Assembly (NCBI GenBank): GCA_963784425.1
Contig: CAWARM010000006.1
Coordinates: forward strand, 155,045 to 219,044
Direction: 5' to 3'
From: SHZL01 sp963784425
GTDB lineage: Bacteria; Pseudomonadota; Gammaproteobacteria; Xanthomonadales; SZUA-36
Length of the DNA: 64,000 nucleotides
Under the pieces are notes generated by a model, which did not search any database, was not told where the DNA came from, and saw only the letters and a program-made list of their open reading frames with translations. The translations under genes and the position numbers were made by a program. This document shows, in pieces, positions 52,964 to 64,000 of the stretch; within the stretch, counting starts at the first letter, position 1; every line of letters starts with the position of its first letter.

Positions 52964-54064
52964 ATGAAAATCAGCGGCGCAGAATCGTTCCTGCTTGACA
53001 TACCCATAGGCAGCGAAATCGCTGACAGCATGCAGTCGGTTACCAGCCTGGAATTCGTCGGCTTGATGATCCATACCGATGCGGGCATTACGGGCACGGG
53101 CTACACGGTGACCGTGGGCTGCGGGGGCAGCGTTATCCAGAATGTCCTGGATACGCTTTACATACCTGACCTTATCGGCAAAGACCCCTGCAACGTCAGG
53201 GAAATCTGGCAGCAGCTGTATTTTGGCAAAGCCCACTGGATCGGCCGCGCCGGCGCCACCACCATGGCCCAGTCGGCGGTGGATGTTGCCCTGTGGGATA
53301 TCATTGCCAAGGCTGCTGAAAAACCGTTGTGGCAGGTGTTGGGCGGATCGAGATCTTCTGACATCCCGATCTACAATACGCACGCCGGCTGGCTGAATTA
53401 CTCGGTCGAACAACTGGTCGATGAGGCACAACGCCTGGTTGACCAGGGCTACACCGCGTTGAAGATGAAAGTCGGGATGGCGGACAGCCGGGAAGATTTC
53501 CGCCGGGTCAGTGCGGTCAGGAAGGCTATTTCCGCCGGCGTCCTGCTGATGGCTGATGCCAACCAGAAATGGGATCTGATGCAGGCCAGCCAGGCCACCG
53601 GTTTGCTGCAGGAACTGGATCTGTCATGGATCGAAGAGCCCCTGCATCCGGACGATATCAAGGCGCACCGGGTGCTCAAGCAACGCACCAGCCTTCCGGT
53701 CGCACTCGGCGAGCACGTCTACACCACCCATGCATTCCGCGATTACATTGAAAATAATGCGGTGGACGTGGTGCAGGTGGATGTGTGCCGCGTTGGCGGT
53801 ATCACGCCGTGGCTGGAGGTGGCAGCACTGGCTAACACCGCCAATCTGCGCGTCTGTCCGCATGCCGGGGACTTGATGCAGGTCCACCAGCATCTGGTGA
53901 AAGCCATTCCCAACAACTGGCTGCTGGAAGTCATTCCCATTTGGGAGCAGGGGCCGTTCCGCCACCAGATTCAGCTAAAGGATGGCAAGTGCCTCAGCCC
54001 CGCCGAACCCGGTGCATCCACTGATTTTACCGACGCAGCCATGGCAAAATACCGCAAGGGCTGA
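52964..54064 (+). CDS. Mandelate racemase / muconate lactonizing enzyme-family sugar-acid dehydratase-like enzyme
   Basis: 366 residues from ATG 52964. Enolase-superfamily active site: TALKMKVGM (KxK base), LLMADANQKW (Asp, first metal ligand), LSWIEEPLHPDD (Glu), VALGEHVYTTH (Glu) and RVCPHAGDLMQ (His). The KxK plus His layout is that of the MR subgroup (racemases and acid-sugar dehydratases such as fuconate, rhamnonate and galactonate dehydratases). The likely product is a 2-keto-3-deoxy acid, a substrate type for the HpcH-like aldolase upstream (inference). Confidence 0.9.
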   Translation: MKISGAESFLLDIPIGSEIADSMQSVTSLEFVGLMIHTDAGITGTGYTVTVGCGGSVIQNVLDTLYIPDLIGKDPCNVREIWQQLYFGKAHWIGRAGATTMAQSAVDVALWDIIAKAAEKPLWQVLGGSRSSDIPIYNTHAGWLNYSVEQLVDEAQRLVDQGYTALKMKVGMADSREDFRRVSAVRKAISAGVLLMADANQKWDLMQASQATGLLQELDLSWIEEPLHPDDIKAHRVLKQRTSLPVALGEHVYTTHAFRDYIENNAVDVVQVDVCRVGGITPWLEVAALANTANLRVCPHAGDLMQVHQHLVKAIPNNWLLEVIPIWEQGPFRHQIQLKDGKCLSPAEPGASTDFTDAAMAKYRKG

Positions 54065-54103
54065 TCAGCCCATGACCTGTATTTAGAACCGGAGATTTAC
54101 ACC

Positions 54104-54979
54104 ATGACCATTTTTGCCAGCGGCCTTGGTTTTCCCGAAGCGCCCGTGCTGTTGCCGGACGGAAATTTCCTGTTCACCGAAATGACGCCGGACACGGGCT
54201 GCGTCACCTGGATCAGCAAGGACGGGAAAACCCGTCGCAGGGTGGCTCGCACCGGCCGGCCAAACGGACTGGCCCAGGATGCTGACGGTGGTATCTGGGT
54301 AGCCGAGACGGCGCAGAAAGCGCTGGTCAAGCTGACACTGGAAGGTCACCAGGAAGCATTTGCCAAAGCGGGAAAAGGACAGCCCTTCCTGTTCCTCAAT
54401 GACCTGGCATTTGCCCCCAATGGTGACCTTTACCTGACCGATTCCGGCATCGAGGTGGAAGAATTCGCCCCGGGTGGTGCACTCAACCCCGATTGGGAAA
54501 ACCTCAGGTATGACGGTCGCGTGTACCGGGTCAATGTCAAATCGGGTAGCGTCGAAACCATAGACCAGGGCATCCGCTTCACCAACGGCATCGCTTTTGG
54601 TCCGGACCAGAACCTGTACATTGCCGAAACACTGGAGGGCCTGATTCATCGCTACGAATGGAGAGACGGCAGGACCACCGGTAAGAAAGAAGTGTTCGGC
54701 AACGTCATCAACCCGGCGGCGGCGCCTGGCATCAAGGGGCCGGACGGCATGAAGTTCGGGGCGGATGGCAACCTGTACGTGGCGGTGTTCGGCCAGGGCG
54801 ATGTCACCGTGCTTGATCCCAAGGGCAAAGTTGTCAGGAGAATTGAAGTCGGCGGCATCTATCCGACCAACCTGGTGTTCGGCGCAAAGGGTGAGCAGTC
54901 CATCTACGTAACCGAAGCGGCGACTGGCACCGTGCGGAAATTCCACGTGGGCACGGATGGTTTTCCCCTGTTCAAGTAG
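54104..54979 (+). CDS. SMP-30/gluconolactonase-family lactonase
   Basis: 291 residues, six-bladed propeller. Metal ligands are visible: Glu in GLGFPEAPVLLPDG, Asn in TGRPNGLAQDADGG and FTNGIAFGPDQNL, Asp in GPDGMKFGADGNLYVAVFGQ. The family hydrolyses aldonolactones. It supplies the sugar acid to the MR-type dehydratase immediately upstream, completing a lactone, acid, keto-deoxy acid, aldol-cleavage order in this operon (inference). SD CGGAG; last gene before the composition break at about 55.0 kb. Confidence 0.91.
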   Translation: MTIFASGLGFPEAPVLLPDGNFLFTEMTPDTGCVTWISKDGKTRRRVARTGRPNGLAQDADGGIWVAETAQKALVKLTLEGHQEAFAKAGKGQPFLFLNDLAFAPNGDLYLTDSGIEVEEFAPGGALNPDWENLRYDGRVYRVNVKSGSVETIDQGIRFTNGIAFGPDQNLYIAETLEGLIHRYEWRDGRTTGKKEVFGNVINPAAAPGIKGPDGMKFGADGNLYVAVFGQGDVTVLDPKGKVVRRIEVGGIYPTNLVFGAKGEQSIYVTEAATGTVRKFHVGTDGFPLFK

Positions 54980-55120
54980 CTGCTGGCCGGCTGGACGCTC
55001 GACGATCGCCACGGACTAAATAGCCGGCCAGGTCAGCCGGTGCGCCATCCTTTGACTCTCGCGCAAACTGGTTGCAGCAACACCAAGTTGGGTGAACTCA
55101 CGGTGGTATACTCGAAGCCG

Positions 55121-56695
<1,575 letters not shown>

Positions 56696-56697
56696 CG

Positions 56698-57102
56698 ATG
56701 ATTATTGATATCACCCCACTTTCGAATGCTATTACTCGCTTTGAAGAAGGTTGGGAGACTTATCAGCGCGATACCACGGAGACCTTGATTCGTGACGGCC
56801 TGATTCAGCGTTTTGAGTTACTGTATGAAATCGCCCACAAGACACTCAAGAGGTACCTGGAAAGCACATCAGCCTCGCCCCAACTGTTCGACTTGACTTC
56901 GTTTCAGGACCTGATTCGTTCTGGCAATGAGGCGGGGTTATTGCTGGGTGACTGGTCGGCATGGAAGATTTATCGCGACATGCGAGCGAAAACCAGCCAC
57001 ACCTATGACGAGAAGATTGCGATCGAAGTGGTTGAAGGTATTCCACCCTTTCTTGAAGAAGTGAAACATTTGCGAGACGAGCTCAAGCAAAGGGTTGACT
57101 AG
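56698..57102 (+). CDS. hepT: HEPN-domain toxin / nucleotidyltransferase substrate-binding protein (HepT, HI0074 family)
   Basis: 134 residues. Four-helix HEPN protein: ITRFEEGWETYQRDTTETLI, RFELLYEIAHKTLKRYLE, SFQDLIRSGNEAGLLL and the RNase-type motif R-x4-H in YRDMRAKTSHTYDE. HepT proteins are toxins kept inactive by the MntA nucleotidyltransferase, whose remains overlap its stop. GC is much lower than in hsdM just upstream (2 bp away), so this pair came from a different source and sits between hsdM and hsdS. Confidence 0.9.
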   Translation: MIIDITPLSNAITRFEEGWETYQRDTTETLIRDGLIQRFELLYEIAHKTLKRYLESTSASPQLFDLTSFQDLIRSGNEAGLLLGDWSAWKIYRDMRAKTSHTYDEKIAIEVVEGIPPFLEEVKHLRDELKQRVD

Positions 57103-57429
57103 TGAAAACACCGCTCATCGACATTCATCCGGATCATTGGAAAATCGTCCGCGACATCCTGCAAAAGCACGTGCCGCGGCACGAGGTTTGGGCCTTTGGA
57201 TCGCGTGCCAAGTGGACGGCCAAAGAATACTCCGACCTCGATTTTGAGCGGTTGATTAAACCGATAACCCATTGAGCCTGAGGCGTGAGCGCGTCATTGT
57301 CACGACGATTTTTCCGAGTCGGATCTGCCGTGGAAAGTGGATGTCGTGGTGATTGGGCCACGACCGGTTGAGTCGTTCCGCGAGATTATCAAAGCGGGAC
57401 AAGGAGTGGTGCAGAAGGCAAGCACGAAG
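57102..57429 (+). pseudogene. MntA minimal nucleotidyltransferase antitoxin, frame-disrupted
   Basis: GTG 57102 overlaps the hepT stop. The first frame gives VRDILQKHVPRHEVWAFGSR then AKWTAKEYSDLDF, which includes the GS-x-R and D-x-D catalytic motif (GSRA...SDLD), and then ends at a TGA (57272-57274). Downstream another frame resumes family sequence: PLSLRRERVIV, then DDFSESDLPWKVDVVVIGPR and PVESFREII. At least two indels lie between 57241 and 57300. The last frame runs without a stop into hsdS. If the breaks are real, the HEPN toxin lacks a full antitoxin, which would be hard to tolerate; sequencing error is likelier. Confidence 0.7.
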
Positions 57430-58753
57430 CCGAGATTGGGGGTCGCGGGTGAGTGGACCGAAAGGCCAATCGACGAAGCGATGGTCGCAGTCATCGATTA
57501 CCGCGGAAAGACGCCCCGTAAAACAACTTCGTGGTATCCCGCTAATTACGGCGAAGGTGGTCAAGGGCGGCCGCATCGAAACTCCCGACGAATTCATCGC
57601 CGAATCGGACTATGTCGACTGGATGCGTCGCGGCATTCCCGAGCGTGGAGACGTTGTCGTGACCACCGAAGCACCGCTAGGAGAGGTTGCCCAGCTTGGC
57701 AGTGAGCGCGTAGCGCTTGCTCAAAGGCTCATCTGTCTTCGCGGGAAGCCAGGTATTGTTGACAATGACTTTCTGAAATTCCTGATGCAGTCCGATGCCG
57801 TGCAGGAACAGCTCCATTCAAGAGCAACTGGCACGACAGTTCTTGGGATTAAGCAAAGTGAGCTCCGCAAGGTGGTGCTACCTTTGCCGCCAATAGGCGA
57901 ACAACACGCCATCGCGCACATCCTCGGCACGCTGGACGACAAGATCGAGTTGAACCGGCGGATGAACGAGACGCTGGAGGCGATGGCGCGGGCGCTCTTC
58001 AAGTCGTGGTTCGTGGGCTTCGACCCCGTCCGCGCCAAGGCCGAAGGCCGCGACCCGGCATGCCCAGCCCCTCGCCGACCTCTTCCCGGACTCCTTCGAG
58101 GACTCGGAGCTGGGGGAGATTCCGAGGGGGTGGGTGGTTGCCCCACTGCCAGACGTCATCGAGGTCAATCCGACGCGGCCCCTGCGCAAGGGTGACATAG
58201 CAACCCATACCTTGATATGGCCAACATGCCCACCCGTGGTCACACGCCTGACGTGGTGGTGAAGATAGTGCATTCAGCTTCGGAGAATGCGATTTCACGA
58301 ACGGCGATACTCTCGTGGCACGGATCAGCGCCGTGTTTGGAAGAACGGCAAGACTGCGTACATCGACTTCCCTAAAGGAAGGTCAGGTTGGGTGGGGCTC
58401 GACTGAATACATCGTGCTGCGGCCGAAGCCACCGCTTCCTCCCGAATTTGCTTATTGCCTCGCGCGCAGGCACCGAGTTCCGAGACTTCGCGATTCAGAG
58501 CATGACGGGGTCCAGCGGCCGCCAACGCGTTCCCGCCGAGTCCCTTTCCTATTATCTCGTCGTTACTCCCAGCAAAGAGATCGCGGCACGCTTTGGGCAG
58601 ACAATTCGGCCACTCTTCTCGCGCTCCTCTGATGTTGCTCGCGAATCGCGAGCGCTTGCTGCCCTGCGTGACGCTCTGCTGCCCAAGCTTATCTCCGGCG
58701 AGCTGCAGCTAAACGATGCGGAAAGCGTCCTCCGTCGGGTCTTACATACATAG
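57409..58753 (+). CDS. hsdS: Type I restriction-modification specificity subunit, many frame breaks
   Basis: About 445 codons. Start uncertain (GTG 57409 or 57442), since the MntA frame reads straight in. First target-recognition domain: AVIDYRGKTPRKTTS, GIPLITAKVVKGGRIETPDE, GDVVVTTEAPLGEVAQL. Central conserved region: LPPIGEQHAIAHILGTLDDK, IELNRRMNETLEAMARALFK, SWFV. Second TRD: YLDMANMPTRGHTPDVVV, LKEGQVGWGSTEYIVLRPKP. End: RALAALRDALLPKLISGELQ. Frame changes occur near 57532, 58060, 58195, between 58280 and 58380, and near 58470. The central part is very GC-rich; the TRDs are not. Confidence 0.82.
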
Positions 58754-58784
58754 CACGCGCGAAAACTCTGAGTTTGAGCTAACG

Positions 58785-61700
58785 ATGCCAAGAGCCGATC
58801 TCATTTAGTTATAGCCGCGATGGTGATCAATTCCATTATCTGTGGGCCGCCCGGCGTTGCCTACAGCTTCTTTCGACGCAGAGTGACCTGGTTGCTATCA
58901 GCATCGAGGGACCATCGCCAGACGAAAGGGCGGGTGGGGATTCGTTCAGCGGCGGCGAAGAAGTTATCGATATTGCGGAGTATTTCGGGAGCGAGGAAAT
59001 TAAAGAAGCGCGGCTTGTCCGGTACATGCAGCTCAAACATTCGACATTGCATGCAACCGAACCTTGGACGGCAAGCGGGTTGGAGAAAACTATAAGAGCT
59101 TTCGCCAGGCGTTACCTAGAATTGCTCCCAAATTTCTCGGTCGATGCGCTCTCGGAAAGGCTTGAATTTTGGTTTGTCACTAACAGGCCAATCGGCTCGG
59201 ACTTCGCGGAGTCCGTGATCGATGTCACAAATGGGGCAGAGCCTCGCCATCCGAACGAACTCAAGAAGCTCGAACGAATTACTGACCTGAGCGGCGATTC
59301 CCTCACCGCGTTTTCTAAGCTGCTGCGTTTCGAGGATCGGCAGGATGATTATTGGGATCAGCGCAACATCCTTTTTCAGGAGGTGCATGGGTATCTGCCT
59401 GAGACCGACGTTGATGGCCCATTGAAACTAAAAGAGCTTGTCACTCGCAGGGCTCTATCTGAAGGAGCAAAGAACCCGACCATCACCAAGATGGATGTTC
59501 TAAGGGCCCTGGGCACCGATGAAAGCCTGCTCTTTCCGGCTCCTTGCATGGTCGAGAATCTGGATGGTGCCGTTCCCCGCGTCCAAGAACCAGACGTCAT
59601 GCGCGCGATCGTCGGGGCTGGGGCCCCGGTGGTCATTCACGCCTCTGCCGGAGTCGGTAAGACGGTGTTGGCAACCCATATCGCGCGCGGCCTTCCAAAC
59701 GGATCAACGTGCATCTTGTATGACTGTTTTGGAAACGGTCTGTATCGCAATGCGTCGGGCTATCGTCACCGGCATAAAGACGCCTTGGTGCAAATTGCGA
59801 ACGAGATCGCAGCCAAGACCCTTTGCCACTTTCTTATCCCCACGTCTCATGCCGACGCATCAGCCTATGTGCGGGCGTTCGTTCACCGGATAGAGCAAGC
59901 GGCTACGGTGATTAGGTGCACCACCTCCAATGCGCTGCTGTGCATCGTTGTAGACGCAGCCGACAACGCGCAAATGGAGGCCGAGGAGATTGGCGAGACG
60001 CGATCTTTCGTCCGAGACCTGATTCGAGAGAAAATGCCAGACAACGTTCGTCTGGTCTTCTTGTGCCGCTCGCATCGTCAACACTATCTTGATCCACCAG
60101 TCGAGGCTATTCGGCGCGAACTTGAGCCGTTCAGCCGTGAGGAAACGGCCGCCCATCTTCGACAATGGTTCGCGGAAGCAAGCGGACGCGACATCGACGA
60201 ATTCCATCGTCTGAGTTCTCACAACCCGCGTGTCCAGGCGCTCGCTCTGTCCCGCAATAATACGCTTCCTGACACGCTGCGCCTGCTTGGGCCCAACCCG
60301 ACAACCGTTGAAGACACAATTGCTAGCTTGTTGGAAGGTGCCATCACGCAGTTGAAGGACAGCGTTGGCCCCGTTGAGAGGGCACAGGTTGACAAGATCT
60401 GTGCAGGCCTTGCGGCCCTCCGACCGCTGATTCCAATCCCAGTATTGTCTCAATTGTCAGGAGTCAACAAAAGGGCCATCAAAGAGTTTTGCGATCAACA
60501 TTGGTTGTCCACTGCTCCTGGCCGGCGAAACACTTCAATTCTTCGATGAACCTGCTGAAACGTGGTTTCGCGAGAAATTCAAGCCACCGCCCAGCGCAAT
60601 GGATGGGTTTATTGCAAGTCTGACTCCACTTGCAACAACAAGTGCTTACGTGGCGTCGGTGCTGCCACAGTTGATGCTGGAAGCCGGGAAGTTTTCAGAG
60701 CTTGTGGAGTTAGCTCTGGCCTCGGCGGCGCTTCCGGAAACGAGCCCTTTGGAAAAGCGGGATGTTGAATTACAGCGGCTGCAATTTGCGCTGAAAGCGG
60801 GGCTTCGGTCAAAGCGCTATCTCGATGCAGCCAAATTGGCCCTGAAGGCGGGTGGTGAAACGGCAGGCGACGACCGGCAGCGAAAAATTCTGGAAAAGAA
60901 TACCGATCTCGCGGCGGCGTTCCTAGGAACCGACGTCATTCAGGAAATCGTGTCCCGCCGGACGTTCGGTTCGGGCTGGCTAGGCTCTCATTACGTCTAT
61001 GAGGCGGCTTTGTTGTCTGGCCGTGCAGAGCTGATCGGTGATGCGCGAAGTCGTTTGCGTTTGGCGCACGAGTGGTTGCGCAATTGGGGCCGACTGACGG
61101 AGGAAGAGCGTAAAGACGAAGTGGTTTCGGATCAAGATATCGTCGAGCTGACACTGGCCCATATCAACATTCACGGTCCCGATGATGGTGCGCATAGTCT
61201 TGGGAGCTGGCGACCGCGCGAAGTATCATTCGGGTCGGCCGAGCCGTGACGAGGAAGCTAATCGATCACGGCCGGCTCCAAGACGTGGAGGCGCTTGCAA
61301 GCACCGCCGGCAATAACCTCTGTCTGGTACTCGCGATCACCGTCGAACTCAGGGAAATTCAGCAGACACCTTCTGTCGAAGTTACGGGTCGCGCCTTCCG
61401 ACTTGTTGCCAGCAAGCGCGTTAAATTGAAAGACGGCGACTCGTGGGACGATCGAGATTCTGGCCTCAACGCAGTAACCGCACTAATCGAAGCAGGGTTG
61501 CGGCATGCAGTATGCACAGTAGAAGAGGCGGCGGCAGTGCTTACAGGTTATCTGCCAAGTGAACCACCCCGGACGGCCATCGCGGTTTACAAAAGCACGA
61601 TTTCCGGCATTGCAGGGCGTACTGTCTGCGTGCGGCTCTGCAAGGTCAGGTGCTGGAACTTCGTGCCTTGGCTCATACCGAACTCCGAGCCGAGTTAGAT

Positions 61701-64000
61701 AAGAAGAACCGGCATTCCTCGTCACGCGATCTTCAGGAGTTCCAGCAGGAAATTGGCGAGTTGTTGCCGTGGCACCAGCTGTGGGCGTCAAGTCTCCTTG
61801 GGCGTGTGACGAAGGCATCACTGGACAATGAACTCGAACAGACGCGAAAAGCTTCCGGGAGTGCGGCGAATGTCTATTATCGCGACGATATCCACACCTC
61901 GAACGAGATTGCCCTTCTCTGGTTGGACATCCTGCACCGAATCGATGCGGTTGATGCGTCAACATTGGCAGTCTTTTCGCAATGGAAGGCGGACCTGAAA
62001 AGGCCTCTCTCTGCCCCAACACTGACGGCCCTCGCGCGGTTGTGTAGTCAAAAGGAAGCGACAAAGACAGTGGCGCTCCGATTTGCCCTGGAAGCGTTCA
62101 ACCTTATGAAAAATGAGCGTGACGACGCCGAGAATAAGGCAGACGGATATATCGACGCGGCTCGCGCTATTCTCACAGTAAGCAAGTCAGATGCTGACGC
62201 ACTTTTCTTTGAAGCAGTTGAAGTGGCGAGCAAGATTGGCGACGAGGAATTCTTCGCGTTGGGATGCAATTTTGGACTTGGCGGATCGCGCGGCTCGTGG
62301 CGACCGTTCGACACCAGAGGAAGCTTATCACTTCGCACGCTGCGCCGAGCTGACCTATGATTATGTCGCACTGGACGAGTCTTTTAATTGGCACGCCACC
62401 GTCGAAGCGCTGTGCGGTCTTTGCGCGTCGTCGGCCCTGGCGATACTGAGTCGTTGGCGCGACCGAGGTTTTGGATGGTCAGAACGGATTCTTCCCATAG
62501 CCGTACAGTGCCTAATCGAGCGAGGCAGTCTGGATCCGCGAGATGCACTGCCCTTGATCGGCTTTCGCGCGCAATGGAGCTATGACCAGTTAACTGATAG
62601 TGTCCTGGCGGCATGCACGACGCCGGACGAGAAGGAGGTAGCGACGGCGTATCTTTATCGCTACATGCAATTCAACGGTGGAAACTTCCTGAAACTAAAG
62701 GAGATTACATCCCGACATGGCGTGATGATAGACGACCTCGATGAGGCTATTGCCTTTGACGAGATAGAGAAGCGCGCCGGTAAAAAGCCGGAGTACAAGC
62801 AGGTCGAAGAGCCGAATGATGTGTTGGCCAGGTCGGCGCGGAACTGGGACGGCGTATTTGCTGATTGGGATCCAACGAACGCAGATGGTCTGGCGCGAGC
62901 CTATTCGACATTCAAAAGTGCGGAGCCGCCGTGGAACCACGACCAATTCTTCAAGGAAGCGATCGGGCGCGTCCCAGTTGGTTCCGAAGCAGCCTTCATC
63001 GAGGCTGTAGGCAAAACGCCCGAATTCGAACTTTACCATTTCCGAAATTTTTTGGAGCAAGCACCCGATGCTTGGAAAGACCGGCCAGCGACCATGCGCG
63101 CGTTCGCGGGCACGATGAAGATGTTTTGCAGACGCTACTGCATGGGCATTGCAAAGAGCCGGCACTATGAAGTGCTGCCTTTCAAAACCGCGTGCGCATT
63201 GGCTGGGCTAAGCGAGGCCGATATTGTCGAGATCGTACTCGACGCCATCGCCGAAACCCCCGACCTTGCAGATTCTGACCGATTATTCTCGCTGGTTGGC
63301 TTGCTCGCCATCAAGCTGTCCGAAAATGAGGCACTTGACGCTTTAAGGCTCGGCCTCAGCTTCTTCACTTCAGTCTTGGAGGACAATGACGGAGACGGCC
63401 CGTGGTCGAGCCAACTCGTGCCGCCTGAGGAAATCAAGGTTTCGCTGGCAGGCTATATCTGGGCCTCTATGGCGGCACCGCTGGCCGTCTTGCGGTGGGA
63501 GGGTGCTCACGCGGTCCTGGGTCTTGTTGCCTTGGGACGGCGAGACGTGCTCAGTCATTTAGTCAAATTCGCCACCGAAAAAAGTGCCGGCCCATTTGTA
63601 GATGCAAGACTGCCATTTTATCGCCTGCATGCGTTGCAGTGGTTCCTGATCGGCATAGGACGCGCCGCAGCCGAATTTCCAGCGGTGCTTGCGCCTCTTG
63701 CGGGCCAGCTTGTTGATTGGGCGTTGAAAGACCAACCTCATGTCCTCATCCGGCAGTTTGCCGCGCACGCGGCGCTCGCACTCGTGAACAATGGGATATT
63801 GGTAGACCGGGATAACCTCAAGGACCGCCTCGAATGCATAAATGCATCGCCTCTTCCAATCCTCGAATCCAAGACCCACGACCGCATTCGTCATGAGAAT
63901 AGAGGTCAGACACACGTCAGTAACGATGACCGCTTCTACTTCGGTTTCGATATTGGCCCCTACTGGTACGCACCTCTTGGTCGCGTGTTCGCTCTGTCGC
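58785..64000 (+). CDS. Giant STAND-type NTPase with putative N-terminal nuclease domain (Avs-like), runs off the window, five frame breaks
   Basis: More than 1,730 codons from ATG 58785. After one frame shift near 58803, residues 10-110 read GDQFHYLWAARRCLQLLSTQ, then EEVIDIAEYFGSEEIKEARL and VRYMQLKHSTL; the D...QxK pattern suggests a PD-(D/E)xK/Cap4-like nuclease. NTPase: Walker A VIHASAGVGKTVLATHIARG (~285), Walker B ALLCIVVDAADNA (~385), then LVFLCRSHRQHYLD. From ~residue 560 to the end it is all-helical repeats (sensor-like). Frame breaks near 60505, 61215, 61615 and 62258. The C-terminus (GPYWYAPLGRVFALS) continues past 64000. Family-level resemblance to antiviral STAND proteins; exact type not assignable. 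Confidence 0.78.

Overview
The window looks like a chromosomal segment of a marine-type gammaproteobacterium (inference). Composition is roughly 58% GC, and the gene content includes a TorF-family porin, a PQQ alcohol dehydrogenase, an E. coli-like SpeB, a PuuR/PuuA-like pair and many REP-like intergenic hairpins. I cannot name the genus. At least 20 single-base frame breaks interrupt otherwise well-conserved genes, and they are densest after 55 kb. This fits a long-read or metagenome assembly with uncorrected indels, so I give whole-gene extents and flag the breaks.

Layout. 1-2.8 kb: the tail of a TPR/sulfotransferase-like protein, a Sel1-repeat protein and tRNA-Gly(CCC). 2.8-12.7 kb: a nitrogen/polyamine block with an acetylpolyamine amidohydrolase-like HDAC, Lrp, alanine dehydrogenase, PuuR-like regulator, agmatinase, gamma-glutamylpolyamine synthetase, a TorF porin behind an excellent sigma-54 promoter, an omega-amino acid:pyruvate aminotransferase and MmsA. 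12.7-20.8 kb: housekeeping and envelope genes (PduO, DUF45 peptidase, DoxX, DUF885, Ada, GT-C transferase, UGM-like flavoprotein). 20.8-30.1 kb: PQQ alcohol dehydrogenase, a stress/envelope group (Crp/Fnr, OmpA lipoprotein, BON protein) with divergent sigma-54-type promoters, and an NtrC-type regulator with a divergent histidine kinase.

30.1-55 kb is the most coherent block. Three transcription units (30.2-35.7 kb rightward; 50.3 to 38.9 kb leftward; 50.6-55.0 kb rightward) plus the PQQ dehydrogenase share a palindromic operator, CTAACATGTYAG. It occurs six times (three of them with one or two mismatches), always in or next to promoters. Together these units encode a sugar ABC importer, a long UxaA-type dehydratase, an enolase-superfamily dehydratase, an SMP-30 lactonase, an HpcH aldolase, a 2-keto acid hydratase, an SDR, a MetE-like protein, an acyl dehydratase, a CaiB CoA-transferase, a signal-less solute-binding-like protein, a Gfo/Idh enzyme, a GH172 (DUF2961) protein and two DUF4185 proteins. 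I infer an undescribed catabolic regulon for a carbohydrate or sugar-acid-like compound. Between 36.3 and 38.7 kb lies a recombination-scarred patch: an HNH endonuclease, a truncated XRE antitoxin joined to an HNH tail, and a truncated NYN gene.

55 kb to the end is a transferred defence island: hsdM (very high GC), a HEPN/MNT toxin-antitoxin pair inserted between hsdM and hsdS, a GC-mosaic hsdS, and a giant (more than 1,700 aa) STAND NTPase with a possible N-terminal nuclease domain, running off the end. No hsdR is present in the window.
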